Source: Gremmenia infestans (Eukaryota; Ascomycota; Leotiomycetes; Helotiales; Hamatocanthoscyphaceae). From it: a stretch of DNA of 64,000 nucleotides. A program made the translations under genes and the position numbers. This document shows, in pieces, positions 1 to 10,987 of this stretch. Location: the NCBI GenBank assembly GCA_032629725.1, contig JAFEVB010000008.1, forward strand, positions 806,001 through 870,000, given 5' to 3'. Numbering within the stretch: position 1 is the first letter of the stretch; the number at the start of each line of letters is the position of its first letter. The notes beneath the pieces were generated by a model. The model ran no database searches, was not told the origin of the DNA, and saw only the letters and a program-made list of their open reading frames with translations.

Positions 1-1005
1 ATATGAGATGTCCTAAATCGAAATGAGGCAAACACTAGTATTCATACAATTATGACAAGGTCAAGACGGCAGGTGAGGTTGAATTTGACTGAAAAGTCGA
101 ATAGACTGGTAAATACGCAGCCCTAGCCTATCACATACATGTGTCGGAAAGCGGCAGCATTGACAAGGCCCCTAGGAATGCAAGAGCAGCACGAACGCTG
201 ATTCGGATAACAGCGCCGGGTATCCCTACTACTGCTTAATTGTCTTTCGGGTCCAGACACCGGAGGACACCAAAACAATCACACGAGAAACAACACGAAT
301 ATACACTGCAGCTTTTCCAGGCGTATTCCCACCAGTCACTTGGAGGGGACAGCGCCGCTCATTTCTGTCTCTGGCAGGCACACTTCAACAAACAATACAC
401 AACACTAGCTTGGAAATAAGATCAATCATAAACGGCCAGGAGAACGCATATACGAGAGGCCGTTTGGCGATATGATGTGATGAGATGCTGTTGACAAATT
501 TCCAAAAATAGGGAATTTTTACGTAAGGTACAGTAGGGAGTACAGTAGACGCTACGTGAGTAACAGCAGAGAGCACTATACAAGAGCCGCACGACATGAA
601 ACAGTACACTTGCAACCAAGAATCTGCACTCGCAAAAACCGATATCTCATAAACAAATAGAGAGAATGGGAAAGAAGTACTATATAGAGGGAGAGGCTCA
701 ATAGACATGTAGTCGGACTCCCAATTGTCCGTCTGACTCCGAAAGATTCTTCCCTATCCCTGTTCAAAGTATAATCAGAAGCTACGCTCGCGATGACACA
801 TAAAGCGGCATTCATTATCATCAACTTTTATAGTCATACTTCGCCTGGGACTTTATAAACCCAGTGCCGCTTTTTCTGTCAACCCCACCGCCAGCTACCT
901 TTACTGTTAGTAATAAGGTACCGCGTCTTCCAACCCCTCCCCTCTTTCCAACGCGTGTGCCTCAGCAAATACAGTACTCTCATTACCACCTCTTCGAAGG
1001 ACATC
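1..1005. other. Intergenic, no gene seen
   Basis: I see no convincing gene here. The open frames present lack protein-like composition or recognisable motifs. The last ~150 bases are pyrimidine-rich and form the likely promoter and 5' leader of the DASH gene that starts at 1006. Confidence 0.5.
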
Positions 1006-1533
1006 ATGTCAAGCACAACCCGGCCACCAGCCTCCTCATCCACGAGCGCAGCGCCGCCCACCGCAGAAAAGTCATATTTCGAGCAGCAGCGCGCGGCGCT
1101 ATTGCAGGAAATCGGCGTCGTATGTTTGTTTACTTTCTTCCTTGTCCCTTCCTTCCCTTCCGCCCATCTCACCTGCAATGCAACGCAACGCAACGCAACG
1201 CAACATGCTGATTAAGACATGGTGCAGAGTTTCGAGCATGTGCTTGCGAATATCAATAAGTTGAATCGGTCAATGGAGGGGGTCATTGCTGTGAGTGTTT
1301 GTTTGTTTCATTCACTTGGGTATAAGATGAGAAAATCAGGGAGGGAGAAAGGGCCGCGGCTGATGATGTACATGTAGGTTGGTAACGAGTTCAGTTCTGT
1401 TGAAGCGCTGTGGTCGCAGTTTGAGAATGTGATGGCGAAGGATCCGGATGCGGAGGGCGAGGCACATGGTGGTGAAGGAGAGGATGGGAGTCAAGAGGAT
1501 GAGACGGAGTTGCCTGAGCAGGGTCGGCGTTGA
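1006..1533 (+). CDS. DAD1: DASH complex subunit Dad1
   Basis: Three exons, 1006..1119, 1228..1290 and 1378..1533, give a 110-residue protein. It is a subunit of the DASH/Dam1 ring, the fungal kinetochore complex that couples chromosomes to spindle microtubules. The core FEQQRAALLQEIG, then NINKLNRSMEGVIAVGNEF, then VEALWSQFENVM is continuous only when both introns are removed, and it matches the Dad1 signature. Both junctions are phase 0 with GTATGT and GTGAGT donors. The C-terminal ~30 residues are acidic and Glu/Gly-rich, as is common in filamentous fungi. The ATG at 1006 was chosen because the next in-frame upstream ATG adds only leader-like sequence. A (CAACG)n microsatellite sits in intron 1. 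Size fits the family. Confidence 0.9.
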
Positions 1534-1928
1534 ACTGTGCATGCATATTTGGGTTGCGGGAAAAGGATGGCGTTTTGGACACGATATCCGGCGGTCTCAC
1601 ATATATTAAAAGGGCAGATGGAATGTTGGTTGATGTGCAAAATGGATTCCTTGTTTTTACAGGAAAGGGTCATAATACATAAGAAACCCTCCGTTTCCGT
1701 GCATTCGCCAGCACTAATCCCTATTAATCGACATAGAAAGAAACCCCGCAAATAAAAAGGAAAGTCAAGAATCCGGAATGGATGAATGAGTTCTAGAAGT
1801 ATGCCTTCAGGCCAAGGGACCATGTGTTTTCCACAAATTTCCTCAGCCATATCTGGCACTGTACTAGAACTCCGTGTTATGCAGTCATTGGTCATATCGT
1901 TGTCGTAGCAAGTCGTTTTTGTAGGTCA
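1534..1928. other. Convergent intergenic spacer
   Basis: Space between the 3' ends of the DAD1 and RHO4 genes. It holds only 3' untranslated sequence of the two convergent genes as far as I can see. Confidence 0.5.
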
Positions 1929-2857
1929 TTAGAGGATTCGACAGCTGCGCTTCTTCCTCTTCTTCATGCCACCACCAGTCAGTCCTGATGCCCCAGTTTG
2001 TGGTTGGGCAGGCGCATTGCTTTCGTCATTTTCGACAACTGTGTTGATCGAAATGTCAAAGATCTCTTCCACTCCGTCCATCTCCTTGCTGCTGCACTCC
2101 ATGTACCGTGCTCCCATCTTTCGCGCTACTCCCATGCCTTGTTCTTGAGTGACCGGAGTCAGACCCTGCGTTTTCAAAAGATCGATGCAAGTCCTTTTCG
2201 TTCGGAGATCTGACTTGAGGCCAACGAGGAAGAGAGGGGTATATGGGCAGAAATGGAGAACTTCTGGGTACCACTAAGTAGAAGTTAGCTCTGTGCTGAC
2301 CTATGTGGAATTTGAGAACCTACTTTGTCCATGACGTTCTCAAGAGAGTTGGGGCAATCGATTGCAAAGCATACAAAAAGGAGGTCGGTTTCGGGGTATG
2401 ATAGTGGTCGAAGACGGTCGTATTCTTCTTGCCCGGCTGTATCCCACAGTGCCAGCTCAAGTGTCTTTCCACTCCCGGCGTGGGTAGGATATGTGATGTA
2501 GTTCTCGAAAACTGTTGGTACGTATTTCTGTAGAGGCGTTAGCAAAGAGCTTCTCAAGAGAAACAGTCACCGTACCTCTGGGAAGTATCCTTGGCTGTAA
2601 CTGATCAAGAGACATGTTTTTCCACATCCTCCATCTCCGACAACCACAATCTTCTTCGAGTAGGCCGGGCCTTCAGTAACATGCGTTGCAGCAGACTCTC
2701 TGCCGGTTGAAGAGCTCATCATTGTAGAAAATGTTCCGTCGCTGGATCTTGCACTCTGGTCGCGGCGAGAAGGTTTTCTATGAGGTGCATCGTATTTTTC
2801 CGAGCTATCTGACCTCCGGTTGTTGTAATTTTCTCTTTGTTGATACTGCGCCGACAT
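1929..2857 (-). CDS. RHO4: Rho-family small GTPase, Rho4 type
   Basis: Exons (minus strand) 2576..2857, 2324..2527 and 1929..2273 encode 276 residues. Rho4 GTPases act at septa, regulating actin ring assembly, formins and cell-wall enzymes. Visible motifs: P-loop GDGGCGKT (about 74-81), effector loop TVFENY (99-104), DTAGQEEYDRLRPLSY (from 123), LKSD (181-184) in the G4 position, ECSSKE (G5), a polybasic KKRKKR stretch and the C-terminal CAAX box CRIL, predicting geranylgeranylation. A ~65-residue Ser/Arg-rich N-terminal extension and the insert between the effector loop and DTAG are typical of Rho4 rather than Rho1 or Cdc42. The start at 2857 is the first ATG before this extension. An in-frame upstream start near 2929 is possible but looks like leader. 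Confidence 0.9.
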
Positions 2858-3444
2858 ACTCGTGGCGGAAGCTTTAATGCCGGGACGAGACCGGAACTTG
2901 GACTGCAGTGAATAATAAGTCGTGCACAAGTAATTCTAGCAATGGGATTGTAGTATACAATGTAGGAAAATGTAGAAAGTGGCTTTTTGTTTGGAATGTG
3001 TGAAGCTTTCCAAGTCGGTTTCAAAGTGAAGTAAGAGGGGGGCGCTTTTCAGTCGAAGTAAATAGAGACGGCTGAGCAACGCGATGCTGCCAATAAGGAA
3101 GGAGCCGAGGGCTGGGTGGGTCCTAACGGTTGGTTGATTATGCATCTGATCTGATCTGATCTGAGTGCACAAGTCCGTACAGTAGGCATAAGCACAAGCA
3201 CAACCGGCAGGTTCAAGAAGAGCAGAGTACTTGCAAAAAGTGAGGCGATTGTTGCTGCGTACCTGAGGGGTCTCCCTATCCATTACACCGAGGACTCGAG
3301 TTCCATCGTCACTCCTTCTGCCTCGAACTCCTCCGCGGTATCGAACAACACCTACTCCTTCCTACTCCTACTCTTCCTACGCCCGCCCCTTACGCCTACA
3401 AATACAAATCGAAGCTCTATAGATGCTGCGCGCCGAATGCGTCG
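2858..3444. promoter_or_regulatory. Divergent promoter region RHO4 / LCB3-like
   Basis: About 590 bases between two divergently transcribed starts. It contains a short (TGATC)n run near 3146-3164 and pyrimidine-rich DNA just upstream of 3445. No specific operator is recognisable. Confidence 0.4.
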
Positions 3445-5552
3445 ATGTGTCCGCCTTGCAATGGCTCTGGGCCTATAGAACTTGAGAAATCCCACCATGC
3501 CCCGCCAACGATAGCCGTCCAGACGTCAGACGATGTCCCTGACGCTGGTTTACGAAGTCTAGATCATTGTAAGTTCTCCTGCGATGCGACTGCCCCGCAC
3601 ATGTTCTTTCTTTCTATTAGTTGCTTGAAAATGTATTCATGGCGTTTCGTGTTGGGTCCCTACCCCAAGTTCGGCAGTTGGATGAGAATGATTCCTGTCC
3701 TGGGAGGGCCTCTCTAAAAACTCGAATGCTTGTTGTACCTTCCAATTTCTCAAGCTCTATACATAATTTACTAAATGTCGCCTCATAGACAAGCGCAAAC
3801 TTCCACCATGGCGATACAAGTTGCGACAACAACTGCTACCCTTGATCCGATGGGAAACTCCTTATCTAGCATGGATGCAGGACAAGATGAGGTCGCCAGC
3901 GTTGGATTCCTACTTTGCAATTACGGCCAATCTGGGCACGCATACATTCTTCATGGTCGTTCTGCCGATTCTGTTCTGGTGCGGACATACATCTCTGGGT
4001 AAAGGGTAAGGCAATTCCCAGACTCTTTCAAGTCAGGGCTGACAGATGTAGGATGGTTCATATTCTGGCTAGTGGGGTATTCTTCACTGGCATGCTGAAA
4101 GACTTTTTTTCACTGCCTAGACCATTATCGCCGCCTCTCCATCGCATTACTATGTCAGGATCAGCTGCTCTTGAATATGGCTTTCCTTCAACACATTCAG
4201 CGAATGCAGTTTCCGTGGCTGTATATGCTCTCTTCAGCATACATTCACCGGATTGCCAATTGCAAGCCACGACAAAGACCATTTTAGAAGTAGTGAGCTA
4301 CTCATATGCCGTTTCCATCATTCTAGGACGCCTCTACTGTGGCATGCATGGGTTCATCGATGTCATAATTGGTAGTATTATGGGAGCATTGATTTCCGTG
4401 ATAGAATGTCTCTACGGCGCAAGGTTCGACATATGGCTCCACAGCAGCTCCTGGTCAGCACCAGCAATCATTGCCGTGGTAATCATCGTTCTAATTCGTA
4501 TCCATCCCGAGCCAGCTGATGATTGCCCGTGCTTCGACGACAGTGTTGCGTTCGCAGGAGTTGCAATGGGCATTGAACTTGGCTCATGGCATTACGCTGC
4601 GAGCGATTGGGCGTGGGACTTCCCTGTATCGGCAACAGTACCCTTCGACCTCGAGCATATGGGCTGGCCAACCGCAATAGTGCGCGTCGTTGTCGGAGTC
4701 CTGGTGATATTTGCCTGGAGAGAAGTCATGAAGCCGGCGTTGCTTAAAGTTTTGCCTCACTTGTTCCGAGTGATTGAAAACTATGGTTTCATCTTGCCTC
4801 GAAAGTTCTTTATGCCTGCATCCGAATACAATATGATACCTTCGAGATTGAAGGTGGACAATGTCATGCCGTCTGTCTCTGACTTACCTGGCCTTCTCAC
4901 CTCGATTCGACATCCTGGGCGTGGTCGCGCTGTTTCTGTTGGGCCTCAATCCGCCGCCGATGCCTACGAAACTCTGGCATATCGAGAGAAGAGGCGGAGA
5001 GATAGCTTGACCAATTCGTCGGAGGTTGATTCAGCAGTACAATTACCTCAGTCAGGACGGCGATCACTGAGTCGGTCCAGAGATTACTCTCCTTTCGCCA
5101 CAGATAATGCCGACAAGGATGGGTCTGTTTCCCAAGTATCTGGAATTTCTGCATCACTCGGCGTGGCAGGTGCTGGGAATTTGCCTACGCCAGCGCAGTC
5201 AAGGGTCAACTCATACGAGCAGATGATGGGCCAGGGTCAAGTCCTGTTTACACCTGCAACGCCTCCGCCGGGATTGGTGGTTACAAATGAAGATGATGAC
5301 GCGGAAATTACCGTTGGTCAACATAATGAGCTGGAAGAGAAAGAAATGTTCTCTAAGCTTGAAAAGCCTCGAGTTAGATATGATGTTGAAGTTGTCACTA
5401 AACTTGTTGTTTATACTGGTGGGTTTTGTCATATTGAGGTTGAGAGCAAAGCTAATCCTCTTTTAGGAATCGCATGGTTGGCCGTTGAGATCAACCCCAT
5501 GATATTTGAAATTATTGGTTTGGGAATGGGTTCACATCGCCCACTTCGATGA
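3445..5552 (+). CDS. LCB3: Sphingoid base-phosphate phosphatase (PAP2 family, Lcb3/Ysr3 type)
   Basis: Exons 3445..3568, 3789..4005, 4052..5418 and 5467..5552 encode 597 residues. The family dephosphorylates dihydrosphingosine- and phytosphingosine-1-phosphate in the ER membrane, feeding sphingoid bases into ceramide synthesis. The three PAP2 signatures are present: KDFFSLPRP (130-138), FPSTHS (catalytic His at 162) and GRLYCGMHGFID (206-217, His 213 and Asp 217). Several hydrophobic membrane segments surround them, and a Ser-rich cytosolic tail follows. The last intron (48 nt) lies inside the conserved tail: joining gives YTGIAWLAVEINP, as in family members. It is a multiple of three with no stop, so intron retention would add 16 residues. 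Intron 1 (220 nt) is the least certain part. Confidence 0.88.
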
Positions 5553-6191
5553 ACATATCATTTTCATGTTCATACCCGCCCGGCATGTTGAAGCTGACTT
5601 GAGCGAAGGCTCGTGCTTCAACGGGCAAAGCTACGAGGAGTCTGGATTGTTAATGATGGGATTGAGGAACGGCGTTTGGCCATACTTGGATAGATCCAAG
5701 TATTAGTGATTGTGTAATGCTGGCATCGTGTAGAACTTTCGCTTCAATGTAACCACTTGAAATTAGAAGGACTAATTTCTTTCTGTTGGCTTTGTTGATC
5801 TCGGCTGACTTCCTGAACCGGTGTAACACAACGGTAAGAAATCCTCTCTAAGGTTGTCTTCACGCAATCAAGCTCACAGCGTAGTATTCAAAATCTTTCA
5901 TTTTGCATCAGTGCGATCTCAGTTTGAGGTATTGTCTACGTCTAGGCCTCGGCATGCAGCACGCATTCTTCGTGATATTATGACACCTACGGCCATTTCC
6001 CCAATCTAACCAGGTCTCTAAATGGGCCAAACGTGCGATGATCGCACTGCCAGGGACTATCATCCCATTCCTAGTACGGTACTAAGAACAGCGTGACACA
6101 TCAGGATCCTTCTACGATCGAAAAATAGGGCTGCATCTGTATTCGCCTTTCTTTCCATTGGCCTATCCAATCATGCCTTCATTTATCTCTG
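5553..6191. other. Convergent intergenic spacer
   Basis: Region between the 3' ends of the phosphatase gene and the cyclophilin gene. I see no protein-like reading frame or structured element. Confidence 0.5.
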
Positions 6192-6762
6192 TCAACCAGC
6201 CAAAGGATTGGCATGCATGGTCACCCTCTCAATCTTAATCTCCTCTTTGGGTCTATTCTTCTTATCCACAGCGACCTCTTCCATCTTCTCCAACGTCACC
6301 AATCCGTCATCCCCAATCACATGCCCAAACACCGTATTCTTGCCATCCAGATGCGGTGCCTTGTCAAAACATATGAAGAACTGGCTGCCATTTGTACCTG
6401 GTCCCTTATTCGCCATGCTGACGATACCGCGCGCATGGTGGCGGAGCGAGGGCCGGATCTCGTCTTCAAATGGGGACTCCCAGATAGAGACACCACCTTT
6501 GGGTTGTGAGGGGGGCGCGCCGGTTTGGATCATGAAGTGCGGGATGAGGCGGTGGAAGAGGGAGCCGTTGTAGTAGCCGGATGCGCAGAGGGCGAGGAAG
6601 TTCTGGGGGAAGAAGTTAGATTTGGGGGTGTTTCAAGGGAGTGAAGGGGGAAAGAAGGAGTTAAGGGGGAGAGGAGTGACTTACCTCTGCAGTCTTGGGA
6701 ACACTTTCACAGAAGACTTCGATTTTGAGGTCACCGAGGTTGGTGTGTAGCGTGACGGACAT
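6192..6762 (-). CDS. CYP10: Peptidyl-prolyl cis-trans isomerase, cyclophilin PPIL3/Cyp10 type
   Basis: Two exons, 6685..6762 and 6192..6602, encode 162 residues, the usual length of PPIL3-class cyclophilins. The protein starts MSVTLHTNLGDLKIEVF, typical of the nuclear/spliceosome-associated single-domain cyclophilins. It carries the catalytic-core blocks FHRLIPHFMIQTG, SMANKGPGTNGSQFFI and HLDGKNTVFGHVI. These enzymes isomerise Xaa-Pro bonds, and PPIL3 members are found in spliceosomal complexes. The 82-nt intron joins KTAE to NFLALCASG in phase 0. There is no signal peptide or targeting extension. The gene symbol follows the usual fungal name for this class and is less certain than the family. 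Confidence 0.92.
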
Positions 6763-7549
6763 GTTGGTGATAGCGGGTACGAGACCTCAGCATTGTTTGT
6801 TTGTTTGTTAGTTAGTTTGTTGAGAGTCCATAGGGCTGAATGCCACGCGGGGTGAAGACGCAATGGGATTTCTCCTTTTTCACGGGAGGCGTGCCTCTAA
6901 ACGCGGGGAAGGGTTGTCACTATCAATATATACAGGGCGCTTTTGCATATCCTTGCCTGTCCCATCAAGCCACAGCTCAGCTCAGCAAAAGCACAGGCAG
7001 AACCAGCAACCGACCGACCGTGCGAGTGGATACTGCTGTACAGTACAGAGGCCGGGCTGGCTGTTACTTGCAAAAGGTACGGAGTACAACACAATCCCAT
7101 CCCATTCAAACATACCTACCTTACCTGCCTTATATCCCTATGGTCACTTGAACAATGCCCTTTTGCACATCAACAAAGACCTCAAATTTCGCCACGTTTT
7201 TCTCTTCATTCCCTTCTCCCATTCACCTGCCTGCCTGCACACCGACCCCTCTTACGCCGCCGCCGGGATCTAGACCAGTAAACTGCCGATTTGTAGCAAC
7301 CCTTAACATCAAAAGCTGAACTGAACTCCCAGAGCCTTGCTTGTGACGAGCAGCTTCATCCTCCACCACCACCACCACCACCACCAACCAACAACCTTGC
7401 GGACTCTTCACAACGCCCTTTGTGCACCACTACTCCTTTCTCCCTATGATCCCCCTTTCCAAATCCAATACAGCTTCAGTTTGTCTGTCGACACCGTCAT
7501 CATCTTGGCGCAGACCGCGCGGTTGCGCCCAGTGTGAGCCCGAGACAAA
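6763..7549. promoter_or_regulatory. Divergent promoter region cyclophilin / arrestin-like
   Basis: Intergenic region between divergent starts. Near the arrestin gene it is CT/CA-rich, including a (CCA)n run at about 7363-7386, consistent with a fungal pyrimidine-rich core promoter. I do not recognise specific binding sites. Confidence 0.4.
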
Positions 7550-8862
7550 ATGGCTGCCTTCGTCAGAGTCTCGGGGCCGCCAAACAGTAATTTCCTCGTA
7601 GGATACCCCGGAATATCGGCGACCTTGGTAAGCTTCATATTCACTACTATAGCTATCTGTAATGCCTTTGCTGATGTTTGTTGTATAATCAGCCGCGCAT
7701 AGAGGGCAAAGTGGAGATCAGGCCCCTCACTGGCATCTCTGCGCCGGTTGCGATATCGCTGGTGCGGATATGTCTGCAGAGGAGGGAAACCATACACCCG
7801 TCTGCCGAGTCAATCGCGAAGAAACATTTGGGCACGCCACGGAGGGAGCTTACGGATGTGGTGGGCAAGGAGCTGCTGTTATTTCGGTGTCCAGCGGGAA
7901 GAGAATCGGAAAGTGTGGTTTTGATGGACCTACCGTTCATGCTATTCATACCTCATGGAAGGGGAGGCGAAGAGAGCAGTCGAAGGATACCTCCCGCGTC
8001 ATTACAACTCCCAAGTCGGACGGCAGAGACATTTTATGAATTGGTGGTCACAGTGCAGCAAGGGCAGGAGCAGAATAAATTTGCGTTTCCGGTACCGATA
8101 CAAAGATACGATACCCTCTCGACATTTGGCATGTACAACCGCGATGAGCCAAATAACAAGAGAGAGGATCATTTGGTTACGCTAAATACGAATATGCCGC
8201 GGTGGTCCTATGGTCCTTTGGATCCTGTAAGCATCTACATAGATCTCCAGCCGAATCCGGATTGGTTGAGCAAGGCAAGGAAAGTTCTGGTACAGAAGAT
8301 TACGCTGGGGATAGAAGAGGAGATTACATATAATCCAGAGGGGGACGAGCCTACGAAGAAGATCAATCGAATAGCAAAGCAGCAGGAGACGATCAATATG
8401 AGATTACCGGATACTGGGTATGTGGCAACTTTAGGGTTGGTATTTCCATCCAAGGAGCTCCGGGACGCGGAGGGCATCCTCCGGCGAGGCAGACCTGCAT
8501 TTCCCTCGTATCAGGTCAGCTCATTTACAACAACGGGAACTCTTTACAAGATAGAGTTCTTCTTGACTGTAAAGGTATGTCTACTCTTTCGAGTTGTGGG
8601 ATATGGCTGATGATAATAGGTGCACATGTCAAATGCTAAAGATATAACATTACGGCAACCAATTGTCGTTTGTGCAATGGACAACCAGGCTTGCAAAGAG
8701 GAAATGGATGCCATCGAACAAGCAGCAAAAGACGCCTCACTCGTAGACCAGAATAACCCGATGTTGCCTGCGTGCTCGATAGTACGGGCGAACGACAAGG
8801 AAGCTCTGAGGGCTTTGGGATGGACTATGGTGGGTGGGCAGAAGAAGATGATCATCGAATGA
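7550..8862 (+). CDS. Arrestin-fold domain protein, uncharacterised
   Basis: Exons 7550..7627, 7693..8574 and 8620..8862 encode 400 residues. The N-terminal half opens VSGPPNSNFLVGYPGISATLPRIEGKVEIRP, followed by alternating beta-strand-like segments, and ends TLYKIEFFLTVKVHMSNAKDI. This is the pattern of arrestin N/C-like domains of fungal alpha-arrestins. Family knowledge: alpha-arrestins act as adaptors linking membrane cargo to Rsp5-type ubiquitin ligases. I see no clear PPxY motif here, so that adaptor role is not directly supported. The C-terminal ~80 residues are helical and charged. Both introns are short (65 and 45 nt) with clean GTAAGC and GTATGT donors. The exon structure is well supported; the function is not. 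Confidence 0.75.
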
Positions 8863-10868
8863 TGAACGCATTGCCTTCGAAACTGCACTTACTCGCCAAA
8901 GGCAAATCACGCCGAAAATATATTGATGGACGAAGGGAGGAAGAAGGAATTTCGAGAATCTCAGACGCCACAAGCTCGCTACAGACCTATCCACCTAGAA
9001 AGCAAACGTGGAACAGCGAAGCTAGGAGAGCTAGATATTCGATTTCGAACGCCACGTCAGGGACGGGAGGCACATTACATTACAGTCCATAATACTTTTA
9101 TTTTGACTATGGACAATGAACATTTGGCTATGGAGTTCAGGGCCGGAAGCCATGCCCAAATCCTGGATATGGATATGATGAATCTTTGAGAGGGAACAAT
9201 CCCGAAAGCATTTCAGCGGCGTTGCACACAATACACTTTCTCTTCTTCGGTTTCTACTTTTATTTGGTAAACAAACTTCATGTGGATATGAGTGATGACC
9301 TGGATAGTTGAGGTCCTTTGTATGATGGAGCAAGCAAGGAGAGAACAATCAATGAGATGAGATGAGATGATACCTACCATATTGAACTTGCCCGTAATGT
9401 GACTACATATCAAGTGAGTGAGGCTGAGAGTGAATTGGGGGCGGTGGGTGTAGATAGCAAGCTGAGGCTCTAGCTGAACACGAAACTCTCCAATCATGAA
9501 CCTCGCTTCGTTCCAGCCTCCAGTTTCCAGCGCTCTCTTCACTAGGTACCCTCAAGTCGACCTACGCTAGCCCTCTTTTGCTTTGTCTAGCTAGAATGCA
9601 AACCCGGAGCTTTATAAGCTTGACTAATGCAATGGGTTAGAGAGAAAAGGTAGCCAATAGTTTCATGGGGTGGAAATGGAAATGGAGCTCGAGTAAGCTG
9701 TGGCTGTTGTAATTCAGTCAGCAATTACGCGTACGACGTATAGGTCAGGTGGGTAGAGTAGAGTATCTTGGTCTTTGAAATGACGAAATGAAAGGAGCTG
9801 GTATGCTTTGGGCTTAGGTTTGGGGAAGAAAAATATGATCCGGAAGTGATATAAAAGTATCTATCGAGACTACTACCTTATGCGCGAGCTACTCTACTGC
9901 GCTTAGTAACTTAGAGAAGAAGGCGCACTGAGGTATTAACAAAACAGCATAAGGGTATATAGAGACTTGAGATTGCGCTTTCTTGAAATATTAGAGTAGA
10001 AGCAAGTGTAGCGCTGGTGGACTATGCTTGCTAGGTAGTCCGAATATAGTACCTCCCTCTATTTTCCAGGTAAGTCAAACGTTTACTACCGTAAATCACT
10101 ATAGGAGTTGAGGGGCCATGGCAGCGTATAGAAAATTCAGGGGTCTCGCTTATAAATAAGTTGTATTATGCTATGCGAGTCAAAGACTATATATAACACA
10201 TTTAGGCACTTTCTGCCCAAGCTAGATATCTAGTCCTTAGATAGTATATCCTCTAATCTACTATAAAACTCTTCTTATATTAATAGCATTTATGTCATGT
10301 TATGGATCTAAGTCGCTGTTGGAAGTGACCTGTGCTTTTGACGTTATTCCCAACTTGCTACTTCTATGCTTCTAAAGCTTTTTCGTCTTAGTTAATAAAA
10401 CCTTAATATAAATACTCTACCGAACCGTAGTAATAGAGCTCTACGTGGCTTAAACACGTGCCTTTGTCATAAGCTTAGTCAGCGTTCCACTCAAAGGAAA
10501 CGCGATCCTCAATGCTGGAAGATTATGCGCTTTTACTCTTTCAAATCATGATAGTAATGCCACCACGATAATCAATCCTCAGAGTAAGCACACCGTAGCT
10601 TATCCACAGGTTCGTACCTAGCACCGCGTATAGATATTAAATCTTCGGCGTTCTAGAGTCTCGCTTATAATTTATTGGGGCTTCCTTTCTACACTTACGA
10701 AAGAGCTATATAGTAATATAACTAAGAAAAAAAAAGTAAAAACAAGGTTCTGGGAAAGGGAAATCTACCTTGCTGTAATTTTATTAAGCGAGTAAAACAT
10801 ACTCTGCAGCAGTTCATAGAGCTAGAGTAAGAAAAATTCGATCGGCAAAAAAACAGTTACAAAAATAC
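8863..10868. other. Gene-free, increasingly AT-rich tract
   Basis: After the arrestin gene there is ordinary 3' DNA, including a (GAGAT)n run at about 9353-9370. From about 9600 it becomes AT/TA-rich with frequent stops in all frames. Two diverged direct-repeat pieces share a core reading TCTCGCTTATAA, at about 10143 and 10657. This looks like decayed repeat DNA rather than a gene. Confidence 0.45.
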
Positions 10869-10987
10869 TGAGCACCGCAGGATTCGAACCTGCGCGGTTT
10901 CCCACTGCGGATTTTGGATCAATTGATCGTTCAGATAGGCTCTCGCCTGGCCTAAACACAGCGCCTTAACCACTCGGCCAGATGCCC
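10869..10987 (-). tRNA. tRNA-Leu (anticodon UAG), intron-containing
   Basis: Read on the minus strand, the molecule folds as a long-variable-arm tRNA. The acceptor stem GGGCATC pairs with GGTGCTC (two G-U wobbles). The D arm is GCC-GAGTGGTTAA-GGC. The anticodon stem CTGTG pairs with CGCAG, and the T arm is GCAGG-TTCGAAT-CCTGC. The loop reads T-T-TAG-G before the intron, so the anticodon is UAG and decodes CUA leucine. The intron lies one base 3' of the anticodon, as in eukaryotic nuclear tRNAs, at 10911..10950 (40 nt). The discriminator base is A, as expected for leucine. CCA is not encoded. Confidence 0.9.

Noticed and set aside
1173..1207. (CAACG)n run as a CRISPR-like or regulatory repeat
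   Set aside because: It is a simple 5-bp microsatellite inside a DAD1 intron. The same pentamer recurs briefly near 14871. No spacer structure exists.
864..1211. 115-codon plus-strand frame overlapping DAD1
   Set aside because: It is a shifted-frame shadow of the real DAD1 first exon and its pyrimidine-rich leader and intron.
2936..3283. 115-codon open frame on the minus strand upstream of RHO4
   Set aside because: It overlaps the RHO4 leader, has no motif or codon character, and its tail is low in complexity. RHO4 itself is fully accounted for without it.
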